A stretch of DNA of 64,000 bases, taken from positions 18,550,339 through 18,614,338 of the forward strand of contig OW204011.1 in assembly GCA_934047225.1 (NCBI GenBank), written 5' to 3'. A program made the position numbers and the translations under genes. A model generated the notes under the pieces. The model was not told the origin of the DNA and ran no database searches. It worked only from the letters and a program-made list of their open reading frames with translations. This DNA is from Ypsolopha sequella (taxonomy: Eukaryota > Arthropoda > Insecta > Lepidoptera > Ypsolophidae). Shown one piece after another: positions 1 through 11,172 of this stretch; positions within the stretch are counted from its first letter, which is position 1; every line of letters starts with the position of its first letter.

Positions 1-1315
1 CTTGTGGACCCAAGGAGTGCAGCCAGGAACTTGATAGATTGCAAGATCTTCTACTGTTCTATTTCCTTTTCGGAATACTGCTCGGAATGTGAATGAATGT
101 GGACTGCGCTCCACCCGTTTTTATAGCACTTTTTCTGTACGCACACATAGGCATTCTACCTCACCCCCTGGAGCACTATTTTATTATTTATTCATCCTTA
201 ATCATCCTATTTACAATTAATTCTTATCTTTAACTTATTCTAGATTCTTAGTTCTACACATACGTACTACGATTATTACGCTACGACGTCTGGGAGCTGA
301 CTGGCGGCCGAAAATGTGCTGCGCGAGTTTATATTTCCTCAACCCCCACCTCAGGAGTATAAATACACGCCCTCTATGGCCAACCGTCCTCAGTCTGCTT
401 CCCACCGTCGTACCGCTAACATATCATGCTGTAATGCCTATTTACAGACTACTTAGGTATTTCCTAGCATACCTAAGTACCTAGATCGATGTATAGCCTA
501 TCTTATACCTTGGTCTTACTTTAAGACCTAGCTAGGCGTATCAATGAAACAATCATAGGAAATCATCTTTATTCTGCAAGATCTTAATACTACCTTGTAA
601 CTATTTACTGTATTCTATTTACTAAGCTATTCCAATGCTTATTTATTCATTCAGAGTCGGATAGCTGTTCTATCTACTTATTCATGCCTGTACTATGTTG
701 CAGCTATCCGAGTAAATAAACACACGGGACTAATTTATTTATTTTCCTAAACTTAATACTATGCTATTTACATACTTATTTACATGAAAAGTCCGTGATA
801 TTTTCATGAAAAACGCGAAAATATGTGAAAATGCGTCTGTTAGGTAACGCCGCGCAACTATATCCCAATTTCGCGTAGTTTACATATTTTCGGCCGACCA
901 CAGCCCGCACGAACACCTACGAGAACTCGCCCCCACGTACGACCGTTCACCAACAAGACGGCCTTACCCCAGGGAGCTGCTGAGCGACTCATCTGCCAGC
1001 AGCTCTGAAGATGACGACAGCGGAGACTGAAGACGGACTGGGCTGTCGGTGACGTTACCACCGGCAGTCATGAAGATGGACTGGACTGTCGGTGACATTA
1101 CCACCGACGGCCCTGAAGACTAAGTCTCCGCAGCCGCCAACCACCATACTGGCGGCACCCCCCGGACCCGCGGGTTATAGCCCGCGGAGAAGAAGCTCGG
1201 GTAATAATGTACAACATTGAGATCCGTACCTATGCGCACGCCCTGCGGGCGTGCGAAGACGAAAACCACCAGTTACATATTTTCCGCTAGAGGCGCGCGT
1301 GTCTCGTCGTGTACA
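1..1315 (-). mobile_element. 3' LTR of outer BEL/Pao element BEL-1, left end off window
   Basis: The segment matches the solo LTR at 47692-48726 and the partial LTR at 20061-20253 over long stretches, for example the block starting TGTGGACCCAAG. Read on the minus strand it starts with TGTACACGACGAG at 1315. The last ~95 bp, present in the other copies, lie beyond the left edge of the window. The BEL-1 pol frame runs about 40 bp into it. A 381-bp insertion at 892-1272 interrupts it. Without the insertion and its duplication the LTR would be about 1.03 kb, as in the solo copy. Nothing else gene-like is seen in 1-891. Confidence 0.85.
892..1272. mobile_element. 381-bp insertion in the BEL-1 LTR with 12-bp target duplication
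   Basis: The solo LTR at 47692-48726 lacks this block. It is flanked by the direct repeat TTACATATTTTC at 880-891 and 1273-1284, which looks like a target-site duplication. It is GC-rich, carries two diverged copies of a motif around TGTCGGTGACGTTACC (about 1046 and 1089), and contains a short hairpin of CCCGCGG arms near 1165-1185. It has no poly-A and no credible coding frame. A SINE or the 3' end of a target-primed non-LTR element would fit the long duplication. The family is not recognised. Confidence 0.65.
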
Positions 1316-4300
1316 TTTCTCCCCCCGTCGCAGCTTTGCGATTCTACTGAAAGCACGACGATCTTCTTCGTAGGTCTCTTCAGCGTGTGTACGTGTTGCG
1401 TCGTGACGTTGACGACTCTAACCTCGCCGTCCTTTCCAGGGTACACACGGGTGACTCTTCCTCGCGGCCATGTGTTCCTGGGCAGGTTAGGGTCGCAGAT
1501 GATCACTAGATCGCCGATCTTCGGTGCTACGCCGATCGTACGAGGCTCCCACCGGTTCTGGAGTGTAGGGAGATATTCTTTCATCCAGCGGCTCCAAAAC
1601 ATGTCGGCGAGTCGCTGCGCGCGTCTCCAGTGCTTGCGCGCGTCCAAGTCCTCTTCCGTGAAGACGCCGGGAGCTGGAACGTGGGAGTTGGTACCCAGCA
1701 GGATGTGGTTTGGTGTCAGCGCCTCGGGCTCCTCCGGTGTGACTGATAAGTGAGTGAGAGGGCGAGAATTGACCGTGTTCTCCACCTCCAGCAGCAGCGT
1801 GTGCAGAGTCTCGTCGCTCGGATACTTCTCGTGCAGCGTTTCTCGCAGGGCTTCCTTGACGGAACGGACCATCCACTCCGATGCTCCACCTTGAAATGGG
1901 GCCCCGGGTACGATGAAGCGCCACTAGATCTGTCGAGAGGAGGCTTCTTCTTCAACTGCCTCCAGCACCTCTTGTCTGGCTGCCTGTGTGAGCTCCTTGC
2001 CTGCAGCTCTGAAGCAGGTGGCGTTGTCTGACCACATCTCCTTGGGTACACCTCGTCGTGTGATGAATCTTCTAAGTGCAGCGATAGCGGAGTCCGCGCT
2101 CAATGATGCAGCCACTTCCAGGTGTATGGCTCTCGTGGTCATGCAGGTGAAGAGTGCTACATATCTCTTCTCGTGATGCCGACTGACCGTTACTTCCATC
2201 GGTCCAAAGTAGTCGACTCCGGAGAACGTGAAGGGGCGCGCGTGATGTGACAGACGCGCAGGCGGTAGGTCTCCAGTCGCGAGGCTCGACGGCTTCGCTT
2301 TCTTCAATCTGCAGACTAGGCAGGTCTTCAGGAGTCCACGTACTGTTGGACGTATTCTCGTAACCCAGAATCGCTGTCTTATCTCGTTCACTACCATTTC
2401 GACGCCGCCGTGATGTAGTTTCTCGTGTACGTATTGTACGTACATCTTCGTGTAGCGATGATTTCCGTCTAGTATAGCGGGACTCGCCGTCTCTTCATTG
2501 ATTTCCGTAGTCGCTGAAATTCTGCTACGAAGTCGTAGCAATCCGTCGACACCGATGATAACGCTTAGTGACGCTAGTTTGTTTCCAGGGGGCGGGGGTG
2601 TGCATCGTTCTATTCTTTCTCGTTCGCTCGCGTATATCTTCTGTACTGCTTGCACCCATAGGCGTTCCTCTTGTACTACGTAGTGAGCTTCTAATGAAAC
2701 AAATTTTCTTTTTTGACTTTTCTTCGGTGTTGCTGACGGGTTTATCTTATTTTCTTTTTTCTTATTCCAGGTAGGGTCTTCCTGTGCGTTTTCTCTTGTT
2801 CGTTTGCGTCTCGCGGCCGCCCTAACATATATTTTTCGACGACAAAGCTCGATGAATTGTAGAACGCGCGCCGTAGTTCGTACGAGTCGTTCCCATTTAC
2901 TGAAGCGTTCGAAGCTTGGTAGGTGCACATGCACCGAATAACAGTGAGTGAGGCCGCATCTATCTCTTTCTTCGCCGGTGATCTCGTGTGTTGATGTCCT
3001 CGTCTCGGTAGGCCATTCATTTTCTGATAGTTTCAGGAATGTGGGGCCCTGAAACCACCGGTGATTCCCGCTGGAGTCGGCAGATGTCGCTCTCGTAGCG
3101 TCATCGGCGACATTTTCTTTTGTAGGGAGCCAACGCCATTCATTTTTCTTCGTAAGTTCTTCTATTTCTGCGAGTCGATGTGCTACGAACGTCTTGTAGT
3201 TGCGTGGTTCTGCTCTTATCCATGCTAGCACGGTGCGTGAGTCGCTCCAATAGGTTTTCTTGACGATTTCGAAGTCGTGTTCTGCGATGACGGTTTTTGT
3301 AAGTCGCGCTCCCAACAAAGCTGCTTGCAACTCAAGACGAGGCGTAGAGACTGGCTTGAGGGGTGTGACTCGACTCTTTGCTGCTACGAGGGCTACGTGT
3401 ATGCTTTCGTCGGCGTGCTGTGTTCGTATGAAGATAGCCGTAGCATATGCCTCTTCGCTTGCGTCTACGAAAGTGTGCGCCGGCTCTACGTCGTAGCAGC
3501 GTGGAATGCATAGCTTGTCGATAGTTCGTAGATTTGCTAGCCACGCCGTCCATTTATCTTGTAGTTCTGCCGGTAGAGGTTCATCCCATACGGTTCCGTA
3601 GCGCCATGTCTCTTGCATAATTCTTTTTGCTGGCGTGGTGATCGGTGAGACGAGGCCAAGTGGGTCGAATAGAGACATGATGATGCTGAGGGCTTCTCTC
3701 TTCGTCGGCGGTCGCTCGTTGTTAAATATTTCGTTCGGTGTTTTATTCTTATTTAACTGGAAGCTGAGGCCGTCTTCGTTCACGTCCCATAGCAGGCCGA
3801 GTGTTTTCTCAGTTTCGCTCCCGCCGATAGGGATTATTGTGGCTTCTGGTTGCAGTACTAGGGTGCGCTTGTTTGACACCCATCCTCGTAGTTCAAACCC
3901 GGCTTGACGATGTATGAAGTTCACCAAGCAGGAGATTTTCTTAGCTTCTTCTTCGGTCGGGAAGCTGCAGATGAAGTCGTCCATATAATGATTTTTCTCG
4001 ATGGCTTTTACTGCTTCTGGGTAGTGTGTAGAGTAGTCGGCTGCGTTCTTGTTCTTGATGTACAGCGCTGTGCATTGTGACGATGTTGCTCCAAATATTA
4101 CCGATGTCATTTGATATTCTTGTGGTCGGGTGTCGCCTCTCTCGTTTCCTTGCCATAGAAATCTCAGCGCGTCTCTGTCTTCTTCTCTTATCTTGATTTG
4201 CATGAACATTTCTTTGATATCAGCTGAGATTGCATACGGGTGTTGACGGAATCGCATGATGACCCCCGGAAGTGATTGTAGCAAGTCGGGACCGGAGAGT

Positions 4301-4388
4301 AACATGTCGTTGAGACTTCGACCGAAGGACCGTGCCGCTGCGTCATGAACAAGACGAATCTTCGGCTTTGACGGGTTGACGACGGCAC
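1273..4388 (-). pseudogene. BEL-1 pol, C-terminal part: RT palm, RNase H-like, integrase, DUF5641
   Basis: Reading leftwards from 4388, the frame enters a BEL/Pao reverse transcriptase, with the catalytic YMDD box near 3985. It continues through the Pao RNase H-like region, the zinc-binding integrase N-terminus (HHGG near 2415, CLVCRLKK near 2310) and the integrase core (VDYFGP near 2205, WSDNAT near 2035). Near 1925 the frame shifts, and a second stretch, 1872-1273, holds the end of the integrase and the DUF5641 tail (SRPLT, TPNHILLG, KIGDLVII). The first stretch has 793 codons without a stop, so decay is modest. The 5' part of pol is separated by the non-LTR insertion at 4389-6561. These domains copy and integrate the element and serve no host function. 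The frameshift could be a late mutation or a sequencing error in a homopolymer. Confidence 0.88.
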
Positions 4389-5911
4389 TTGAAAAAAACC
4401 GAGGACTTATGGGGCCTATCTGTGAAAGTTATTAGTTCTGTTATTGATTTAATAGCTCCTTATTTGGCATTAATTTTTAATAAATGTGTAGATGATGGTG
4501 TCTTTCCTGACTTAATGAAGTTTAGTAAATTGATCCCCCTTTTTAAATCAGGCGACAACGGTGACCCATCAAACTATAGACCTGTGTCAGTTTTACCGGT
4601 TTTGAGTAAGGTTTTTGAAAAAATAGTTTTTAATCAATTGTTATTTCATTTTAATTTAAATAAGTTGCTTCACTGTGAACAATATGGATTCACTAGAGGG
4701 AGGTCAACCACAGATGCAGGAGTTGCTTTAGTTAAGCACATTTTTGATGCTTGGGAAGAAAAGCAGGATGCATTTGGTGTATTTTGTGACCTCTCGAAAG
4801 CCTTCGATTGCGTTAATCATGAAACACTCTTATGTAAATTAGATCACTACGGAGTGTATCGGAGAGGAGATGTGTGAAGTCGTATCTTAGTGATCGTATT
4901 CAAAAGGTAGACATTAATGGGGTAAAATCATGTGGAGCATTAGTTAAAATGGGTGTCCCGCAGGGTTTCATATTGGGGCCCTTGCTGTTTTTAATTTACA
5001 TAAATGACCTTCCCTATTTAATTAAAGACTTAACTAAGATAATACTATTCGCATACAACACGTCACTTATTTTTAAAGTTAATAGACCTAAAGATATCCT
5101 TGACGACGCGAATACAACTTTATCACTGGTGCTTGATTGGTTTACTGTAAATAATTTAGTTTTAAACGCAAAAAAGACGAAATGTATAAAATTCACGTAA
5201 CCAAATGTAATTCAAGTGGATTGTAATTTGCTTTTGCAGGGGTCCAAGCTGGAGTAAGTTAACGAAACTAAGTTTTTGGGCATTACGGTAGACTCTTGTC
5301 TTCAGTGGGGTCCCCACATAGAAGCCCTATGTGGTAGACTTAGTTCGGCCGCATACGCTGTTAGACGCATAAGGCAAATTACTGATGTAGATACTGCTAG
5401 ACTAGTCTATTTTAGTTACTTTCACAGCATTTTGTCATACGGCATGCTGTTATGGGGTAGAGCCGCGGATACAGACGCAGTCTTTGTTTTGCAGAAGAGA
5501 GCAATTCGGGCTATTTATAATATGAAGCACCGGGATTCATTAAGAGAAAAGTTCAAAGAAATTAATATATTAACTGTTCCTTGTGAATATATTTACCAAG
5601 TCCTTAGATATGTCAGAAAAAATGTTGAGTCTATCCCAAGGCTTGGTGAGCAACATTGTAAGGAAACCAGAAATAAGTATAAACTGGCTTTTCCAAAAAT
5701 CAGACTCGCCAAAGTGAGTACCTCTTTCGTAGGACATGGTATAAGATTTTACAATAAACTTCCAAAGGAGGTCCTTACTTTGTCAGAGAATAAGTTTAAA
5801 CAGTATATTAAGCAGGGCCTACTGAAAAAGGCATATTATAAAATAAATGAATATTTGGATGATGGTGAAGCATGGTGTTATAGTGATACTGATTTTGATG
5901 ATAGTAGGTAA
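4389..5911 (+). pseudogene. Reverse transcriptase remnant of the non-LTR element, catalytic box lost
   Basis: Three frame-shifted pieces (4389-4877, 4874-5200, 5276-5911) together follow a Jockey/CR1-type reverse transcriptase. The NYRPVSVLP finger motif lies near 4574, the palm motif CDLSKAFDCVNH near 4785 and GVPQG near 4953, with the thumb and C-terminal tail (LSYGMLLWG near 5430) after that. The third catalytic motif, normally F/YADD, reads FAYN at about 5050, so both active-site aspartates are gone and the copy cannot be active. Two frameshifts, near 4875 and 5200-5276, confirm decay. It served replication of the element by target-primed reverse transcription. Confidence 0.82.
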
Positions 5912-6561
5912 TAATTTAATTAATTAATATAATTTCCTAACTTTTGATTCCTCTTAAGAGTTAACATTAATTAATTTTACAGACTGTAAAAGGAAATAGA
6001 CTATATGAGACAGGTAGGCAAAGATATATATGTTTTTCTTTTTTCATTAACCTGAATTCCTGCTGTCTTGTATTTTCTTATCCCTTGGTTAAAGTAGATA
6101 TAAGTAATTTGATGTATAGTATAAGTTCATGTTAAAAAAAAAAGACATGATCTTGCCAAGTTTTTTGCCCGTTCTTCTTAGCAAGACTAATCGAATGGGC
6201 GGAGGTAGGCATGTATTTATATATGTAACCTATTACTATGTAGTATATAGGATGGGATTTGGTCGGCTGCCTGGATTCGTGCTGGGGGCTCGGTTGGTGA
6301 TCATTGAACCTGTTCCTGGTCCCTGGCCGGGTCTCCGGTATGGGTTCGGGCGGTTGAGTGGATTTCACCTTGTATAATAATATTTTACCTATAATTTTAA
6401 TCGTATATATATTGCTACATAAATTAAAAAAACATTTAATCTAAGTAGTTCATGTACATTTATTACATATATTTTTATAAGATTAAAATTTGACTTGTGA
6501 AACGTGTATTATATATACCTACTTTGCAAAATAAACTTTTTGAATTTTGAATTTTTTGAAT
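4389..6561 (+). mobile_element. 5'-truncated non-LTR retrotransposon inserted in BEL-1 pol
   Basis: BEL-1 coding sequence stops at 4388 and resumes at about 6562, so this block is an insertion. It carries reverse-transcriptase fragments on the plus strand, a 650-bp 3' untranslated region (5912-6561) without genes, and a simple-repeat tail of TTTTGAATTTTGAATTTT type at 6536-6560. Many CR1/Jockey-group elements end in such a tail. The endonuclease and first ORF are missing, so it is 5'-truncated. No clear target duplication was seen. A few bases of BEL-1 appear lost or altered at the junction. Confidence 0.8.
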
Positions 6562-7344
6562 TTGTGGTAGATACCATGTCTTCTCAGGTGTCGGCGCTGT
6601 AGTGGCTTGTGTCGCGTATCCCGACGTAAGTAGGTTTTCTATTCTCTCTTCATACTTCGTCTTCAGTTCTGGGTCGCGATCAAGCTTCTTCTCTAGATTT
6701 CATAGCCACTTGTATGCATCTTCGTAGATGTTAGGTATCTTCATGTTGTCTTCTTTTCACAGGAGCCCAGTTTCGAAGCGACCATCTGGTAATCGACGAC
6801 TTCTTTCTTCCAATATTTTCAGTGCTCTTTCTTCTGGATCATTTTTCTGTTTTCTCGCTTCGACGCCCAGAGATTCTAAGTCGAAGAACTTCTTCATCAT
6901 TGTTTCCATATCTTCATTCCTGTCTGTGGCTGTGATGTGGCCACAGAATGCGACTGGCTCGCATTGTGATGTACGGCAGCCATGTAGAACCCAACCAAGT
7001 CACGTGTAGGATGCGACAGGTTGATCTCGTCGTCCCGCTCGCACCTCAAGAGATATTATGAGGTCCCAGTTGTCTTGTCCGATGAGGATCTTCGGACTGG
7101 CTTCTTCGTAGATTAATTGTTCCTCGAGGCCTCGTAGATGTGTGCAATCTTCTAAATCTTGTTCTCTGACAGATTGGCAGGCAAAGTTCAGTCGTCGAAC
7201 GGTGCGTGCGTTGTGCATAGTGTACTCGTCGCTTGAGTGTCTGCCTCGTATCTTGATCTTGACCAGCTTGCTCTGTTCGTGTTTGACCTCTGTTCTGCTG
7301 ACTCCTTGGATCCACATTGTAGCTGCGGGTCCGTCGATACCCAG
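6562..7344 (-). pseudogene. BEL-1 pol, protease C-half and RT N-terminal linker
   Basis: On the minus strand 7317-7000 encodes the second half of the BEL/Pao aspartic protease (DUF1758 type), including the family signature PKILIGQDNW near 7085. 7000-6562 continues, with several in-frame stops, into the charged linker before the reverse transcriptase (near 6690, a stretch around NLEKKLDRDPELKTKYEERI). The frame at 7344 continues exactly the one that ends at 14976, so BEL-2 entered inside the protease domain. The right-hand piece has the active-site motif and this one the C-terminal half. The stops near 6999, 6757 and 6700 show that BEL-1 is dead. Confidence 0.8.
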
Positions 7345-7565
7345 TGTAGGGTGTGTCCCTTGGGGTTGATATATAAATGATAAGTCTAGATGTCCACTAT
7401 AGATTATATTGATAAGGTATTGATATTGACAACTGATATGGGAGTTGAGAGCGCGTCCGCCGTGATGTAGGCTTAAACGTGAACTGAACTGTGGTAATTA
7501 GGTAAATCGCCGGTTGACACGCTGTTTGATGAGTTAGCGATATTGTGCGGTGTACTTACCGTACA
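7345..7565 (-). repeat. BEL-2 3' LTR
   Basis: The 221-bp sequence starts TGTAGGGTG and ends CCGTACA on the plus strand. It matches 14755-14975 along its whole length with about seven substitutions. Because the element reads on the minus strand, this left copy is the 3' LTR. The long open frame ends at 7672, about 107 bp before it. Confidence 0.92.
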
Positions 7566-7671
7566 TGCTCCCGCGCCAGAAAAAGACTAAGATTTTATGA
7601 GGTGAATGATAAGATGGCAGATGAAATTTATCTAAGTGACAAGGTGATAGACAATGATTAGTTATGTTGAT

Positions 7672-10600
7672 TTATAATATAGTGTCTCTAAAATTAAACC
7701 GTATCTTATTATCTACACTTGCACTTTGTGAGCGCGGTGGTTCGATCACTTTTAGCTCAATGGGTATATTTGCATTCGCGCACTGATTCGTACTTGCACT
7801 GATATCCCGAGAGTTCAATGTTGTTTCGTTAACACCATAAACCCTGCTGGGCCCCGTTGTCTCCGCTGCCGCTGCGTGTGTAGTCAGGCGCGCAGCATGG
7901 CGCGAGCGGCGCACGCGCCGTTGCCAGAACACCAACGCCGCTGCCGCACAGCTACCCGCCACCACGTAGATTGCAATGTAATGATGGACATCATGATTTG
8001 AAAGCTCATCGACGTAGGGTCTTTCTGTCTTCATCAGCTCTATCTGATCGCTTATCTTTTGTAAAGTAGTGTTATCGTTTTCAAACTTTCCTTCTAATTT
8101 ACTGATAGAGATGGTCAAATTGATGATGTTATTGATGGAAGGAATCTCCTCTGCAATTATATCGGTTTGCGTATGTATTTCGCTGACTTGCTCCTTGTGT
8201 GACAGTACAATGAAGTCCTCGCCCTTGATGACGCAGCCATGTCTGAGACTGATAGTCCCCGCCTCGCTGAGTCGTTCTATCGACATTTGACCGTCGCATA
8301 TTATGGTGATTAAGCATTTGTCACAACAACTGTATAAGTACGTATTCGTTTTAACCAGCTGTTGCCATTTGTTTGTACACAAACCTATTTTATAATGACA
8401 TTCATTTTTTGTAGTTTGTTTGATACAAATGTCATTATCGGATTTTTTTGTATAAACTGGGGTATGAAGCTCACATAATTGAGTATTGGAGTCATATTCA
8501 ATACATTGATGGAGGTCATTATCTGATATTGGTAGGTAAATATCTCTCTGTATGTTAATCGCTAGATGGTCTGCGATGGGAATAACGCTGATCATCTTTT
8601 TTCCGGCATGTTGAGGTATGCTTATCATTCTATAAATGTTGTAGTTGTCTCTACTTAGTAATGGAATTTTTATCTCAAATATTAAATAATTTTTCGTTAC
8701 TCTTCCTTTCACCTTGAGTAAATGATATATTTTTGCTAGGTCTGTATGAAGATTGTTGATGGGCAATGTCAAGTCTTTTGATAATTGTCCAGAAATTACA
8801 CTTAATTCGTCTCTCAGTTGATTGGGTGTTATGAGATGAATATCAAATTTCCCGTGATAGACGTCGGTTACGGTATCCAAAAGACTGTTTTGAATGTTTT
8901 TCAAATTATTCATGAGGTTGTTGGCAATGACTGATGCTAAAGTAAACTCATTGAAGTTGATTTCGCTTTGTAAGTCCTTTTTCAAGCTGTTGGTCGCTTG
9001 TTCCAGTTGATTTAAATGTTGATTAAAAAGTTTGTACTGCTGATTCATGGTTGTTTCGATTCGTTTTAGCAGGTTATATTCCGCTTCCACGACTGATGTC
9101 TGATTCCGCCACAGAGATGCCAAATGTTTTTGATTTTGTGTAAGTAACTGAATGTCCTTTTCATATTGTTCCGCGAAGTGGTCGTCCAAGATACCGAATA
9201 AACTATTTGCTATGTAGCCCACTCCATTGATAAGTCCACGTCGTTGACGTAATCGTGCGCTTGCATCGAATTGCTGTCCTAGCAGATTGATATTATAATA
9301 TTGCAACTCTGTATAGCTGTGACGTAGCTGTAAAAGGACTACGTCACATTGATTGTTTACTTTTATTCTTGAGCAAATGTTGTCTAAATGATTGATGTAC
9401 TTGTTAAATAATATAGTGCTCTGGTAATAAGGTTGAAGATTGTAGTACACAATCAATTTCCAATCATCTTGAATTAAACGCATGCTGGATACCTTATCAA
9501 AATAGATACTTTGATTAGTACCGAATTTGAATATGTTATATGCTGCTCCGTTTACACTGGATGTAAAGATGGTAATTAGCATTAAAACCATGGTGAGAAA
9601 ATTTAATTTTTTGATAGGTCGTCGTCTTGTTTCTTGCTGTGGTCGCTGGGTCTCTTGATCATCAGTGGGTAGAAGTGACAGCTCTGTGATAGGCCTCTTC
9701 ATGATACCACTTTTTGTTTTTATGGAAACGACTCTCACTAGTCCATCGGTACCGGGATGTAGCTCGATGACCTTACCTAAGGTCCGCTTTCCTGCCGGAA
9801 GGTTTGCTTCGTGAACCAAGACGATGTCATTTAGTTTGAAATTTGGTTGTGTAGCAATGTATCCTTTTGATGTCTTGCTACTTCGGGTCTTGTTAGCCTT
9901 GATTTCGACGAACCCCGTATAGTCAACGCCCAAATGATAAAATGGTCGTGTTGGATTGACCCTTGCCTCTGGTAAGTTACCCATCATTTGGTAGTGTTTC
10001 GAAGGATTGTGTCTTCTACACTTTACGCATTGACGTAACTTCTTTTTGACTGCCCTGTTTCCGCCTATTATCCAGAATTCCTTTCGAAGCCATGCTAGTG
10101 TCAACCGTGGTCCTCCGTGGAACGTCATCTTGTGTGTATGATCTATGAGTAAATAAGTTAGATGATGATCGTGTGGAAGGATAATAGGATGAATCATGTC
10201 TTGATTGATATTTGCGTTTTTTAATCTCCCATTGACCCTTAACAATCCTTCTTGATCCAGGAAAGGATTTAAATTAAGTAATCTGCTTCTTGAATCGATG
10301 CATTTTTTCTGCTTTATGTGTTTAATTTCCTCTTCAAACGATAACGTCTGCACATGTTTGATTATCATGCGTTTTGCTTTGCGTAATTCACCTATTGTCA
10401 GGTAGGGAAGCCTGCATGATTCACGTGTGACCATACGAAGAATCCATGCGAGTATGCGGACTGCTCGTGTCCAGTTACTATTCTTGCTGATGACGTCACT
10501 GATTATGTCGTCACTGGGGCTACGCGTCAATGTTGTGACGTTTGATTTGTTTACTTTCTTGATCTCTTGATCTGTGATACAAACCGGTTGTTTTTGGTTT

Positions 10601-11172
10601 TCGTCAAACGATAATAACAGAGATGGTCCTTGCCACCAAATAGGGTGATGTTTTAACGTTTCGGCTGAATCCGCTGGATTTTCAGCAGATTTTACGTAGT
10701 GCCAATTTTCTGCTGGAATGACTTCTGTTATTTGTTTCACTCTGTTGGCAACAAACGACTTCCACCTGTTAGGATCTCCTTGAAGCCATCCCAGCACAGC
10801 TGTAAAGTCCGACCAAGCAAAGGTCTTCAAGTTATGTTTTGATAAACAAGCTTTTATTTTCTGGGTTAGCTTTGCTAATAAGTGGGCGGCGCTTAACTCC
10901 AACCGAGGTAAACTTAATTTTTTAACAGGCGATATCAAACGAGATTTTGCTGTAACTAAGACGATTGAGGTATTCTTATCTCCGTCGCTCTTGTCCTTGC
11001 TGATCTTGCAATAGATGACGCACGCATACGCCTTTGTTGATGAATCGCAAAATCCATGTAGTTGATTATCCTTGTTCTGGCTTATTTGCAGCCATCTAGG
11101 TACTTGAATATCATTGATAATTTCAATATTTGTTTTTATTTGATTCCACTCATTATTGATGTCGCTCGGCAA
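7672..11172 (-). CDS. BEL-2 pol (RNase H, integrase with deleted core, DUF5641) fused to env-like protein
   Basis: This 1166-codon open frame has three parts. The first ~400 residues hold the Pao RNase H-like region (LPRLELSAAHLLAKL) and the integrase zinc-binding domain (CVKCRRHN). The integrase core breaks off just after the first aspartate (VDYTG) at about 9853 and jumps in frame to the DUF5641 tail (FKLNDIVLVHEANLPAGKR). About 260 residues, including the other two catalytic acids, are therefore missing. From about 9620 an env-like part follows: a hydrophobic signal near 9591-9535, a furin-type RQRR site at 9238-9249 followed by a fusion-peptide-like glycine-rich stretch, a cysteine cluster near 8530-8290, and a transmembrane segment near 7980-7910 followed by a basic tail. 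This layout is that of the baculovirus F/gypsy/roo envelope class. The frame is probably unused because of breaks upstream. Confidence 0.82.
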   Translation of the reverse strand: MPSDINNEWNQIKTNIEIINDIQVPRWLQISQNKDNQLHGFCDSSTKAYACVIYCKISKDKSDGDKNTSIVLVTAKSRLISPVKKLSLPRLELSAAHLLAKLTQKIKACLSKHNLKTFAWSDFTAVLGWLQGDPNRWKSFVANRVKQITEVIPAENWHYVKSAENPADSAETLKHHPIWWQGPSLLLSFDENQKQPVCITDQEIKKVNKSNVTTLTRSPSDDIISDVISKNSNWTRAVRILAWILRMVTRESCRLPYLTIGELRKAKRMIIKHVQTLSFEEEIKHIKQKKCIDSRSRLLNLNPFLDQEGLLRVNGRLKNANINQDMIHPIILPHDHHLTYLLIDHTHKMTFHGGPRLTLAWLRKEFWIIGGNRAVKKKLRQCVKCRRHNPSKHYQMMGNLPEARVNPTRPFYHLGVDYTGFVEIKANKTRSSKTSKGYIATQPNFKLNDIVLVHEANLPAGKRTLGKVIELHPGTDGLVRVVSIKTKSGIMKRPITELSLLPTDDQETQRPQQETRRRPIKKLNFLTMVLMLITIFTSSVNGAAYNIFKFGTNQSIYFDKVSSMRLIQDDWKLIVYYNLQPYYQSTILFNKYINHLDNICSRIKVNNQCDVVLLQLRHSYTELQYYNINLLGQQFDASARLRQRRGLINGVGYIANSLFGILDDHFAEQYEKDIQLLTQNQKHLASLWRNQTSVVEAEYNLLKRIETTMNQQYKLFNQHLNQLEQATNSLKKDLQSEINFNEFTLASVIANNLMNNLKNIQNSLLDTVTDVYHGKFDIHLITPNQLRDELSVISGQLSKDLTLPINNLHTDLAKIYHLLKVKGRVTKNYLIFEIKIPLLSRDNYNIYRMISIPQHAGKKMISVIPIADHLAINIQRDIYLPISDNDLHQCIEYDSNTQLCELHTPVYTKKSDNDICIKQTTKNECHYKIGLCTNKWQQLVKTNTYLYSCCDKCLITIICDGQMSIERLSEAGTISLRHGCVIKGEDFIVLSHKEQVSEIHTQTDIIAEEIPSINNIINLTISISKLEGKFENDNTTLQKISDQIELMKTERPYVDELSNHDVHHYIAIYVVAGSCAAAALVFWQRRVRRSRHAARLTTHAAAAETTGPSRVYGVNETTLNSRDISASTNQCANANIPIELKVIEPPRSQSASVDNKIRFNFRDTIL

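Noticed and set aside
1217..1753. 178-codon plus-strand frame
   Set aside because: It is antisense to the BEL-1 integrase/DUF5641 frame, which has clear family motifs.
6129..6377. Short frames on both strands after the non-LTR reverse transcriptase
   Set aside because: They lie in the 3' untranslated region of the inserted element and have no similarity to known domains.
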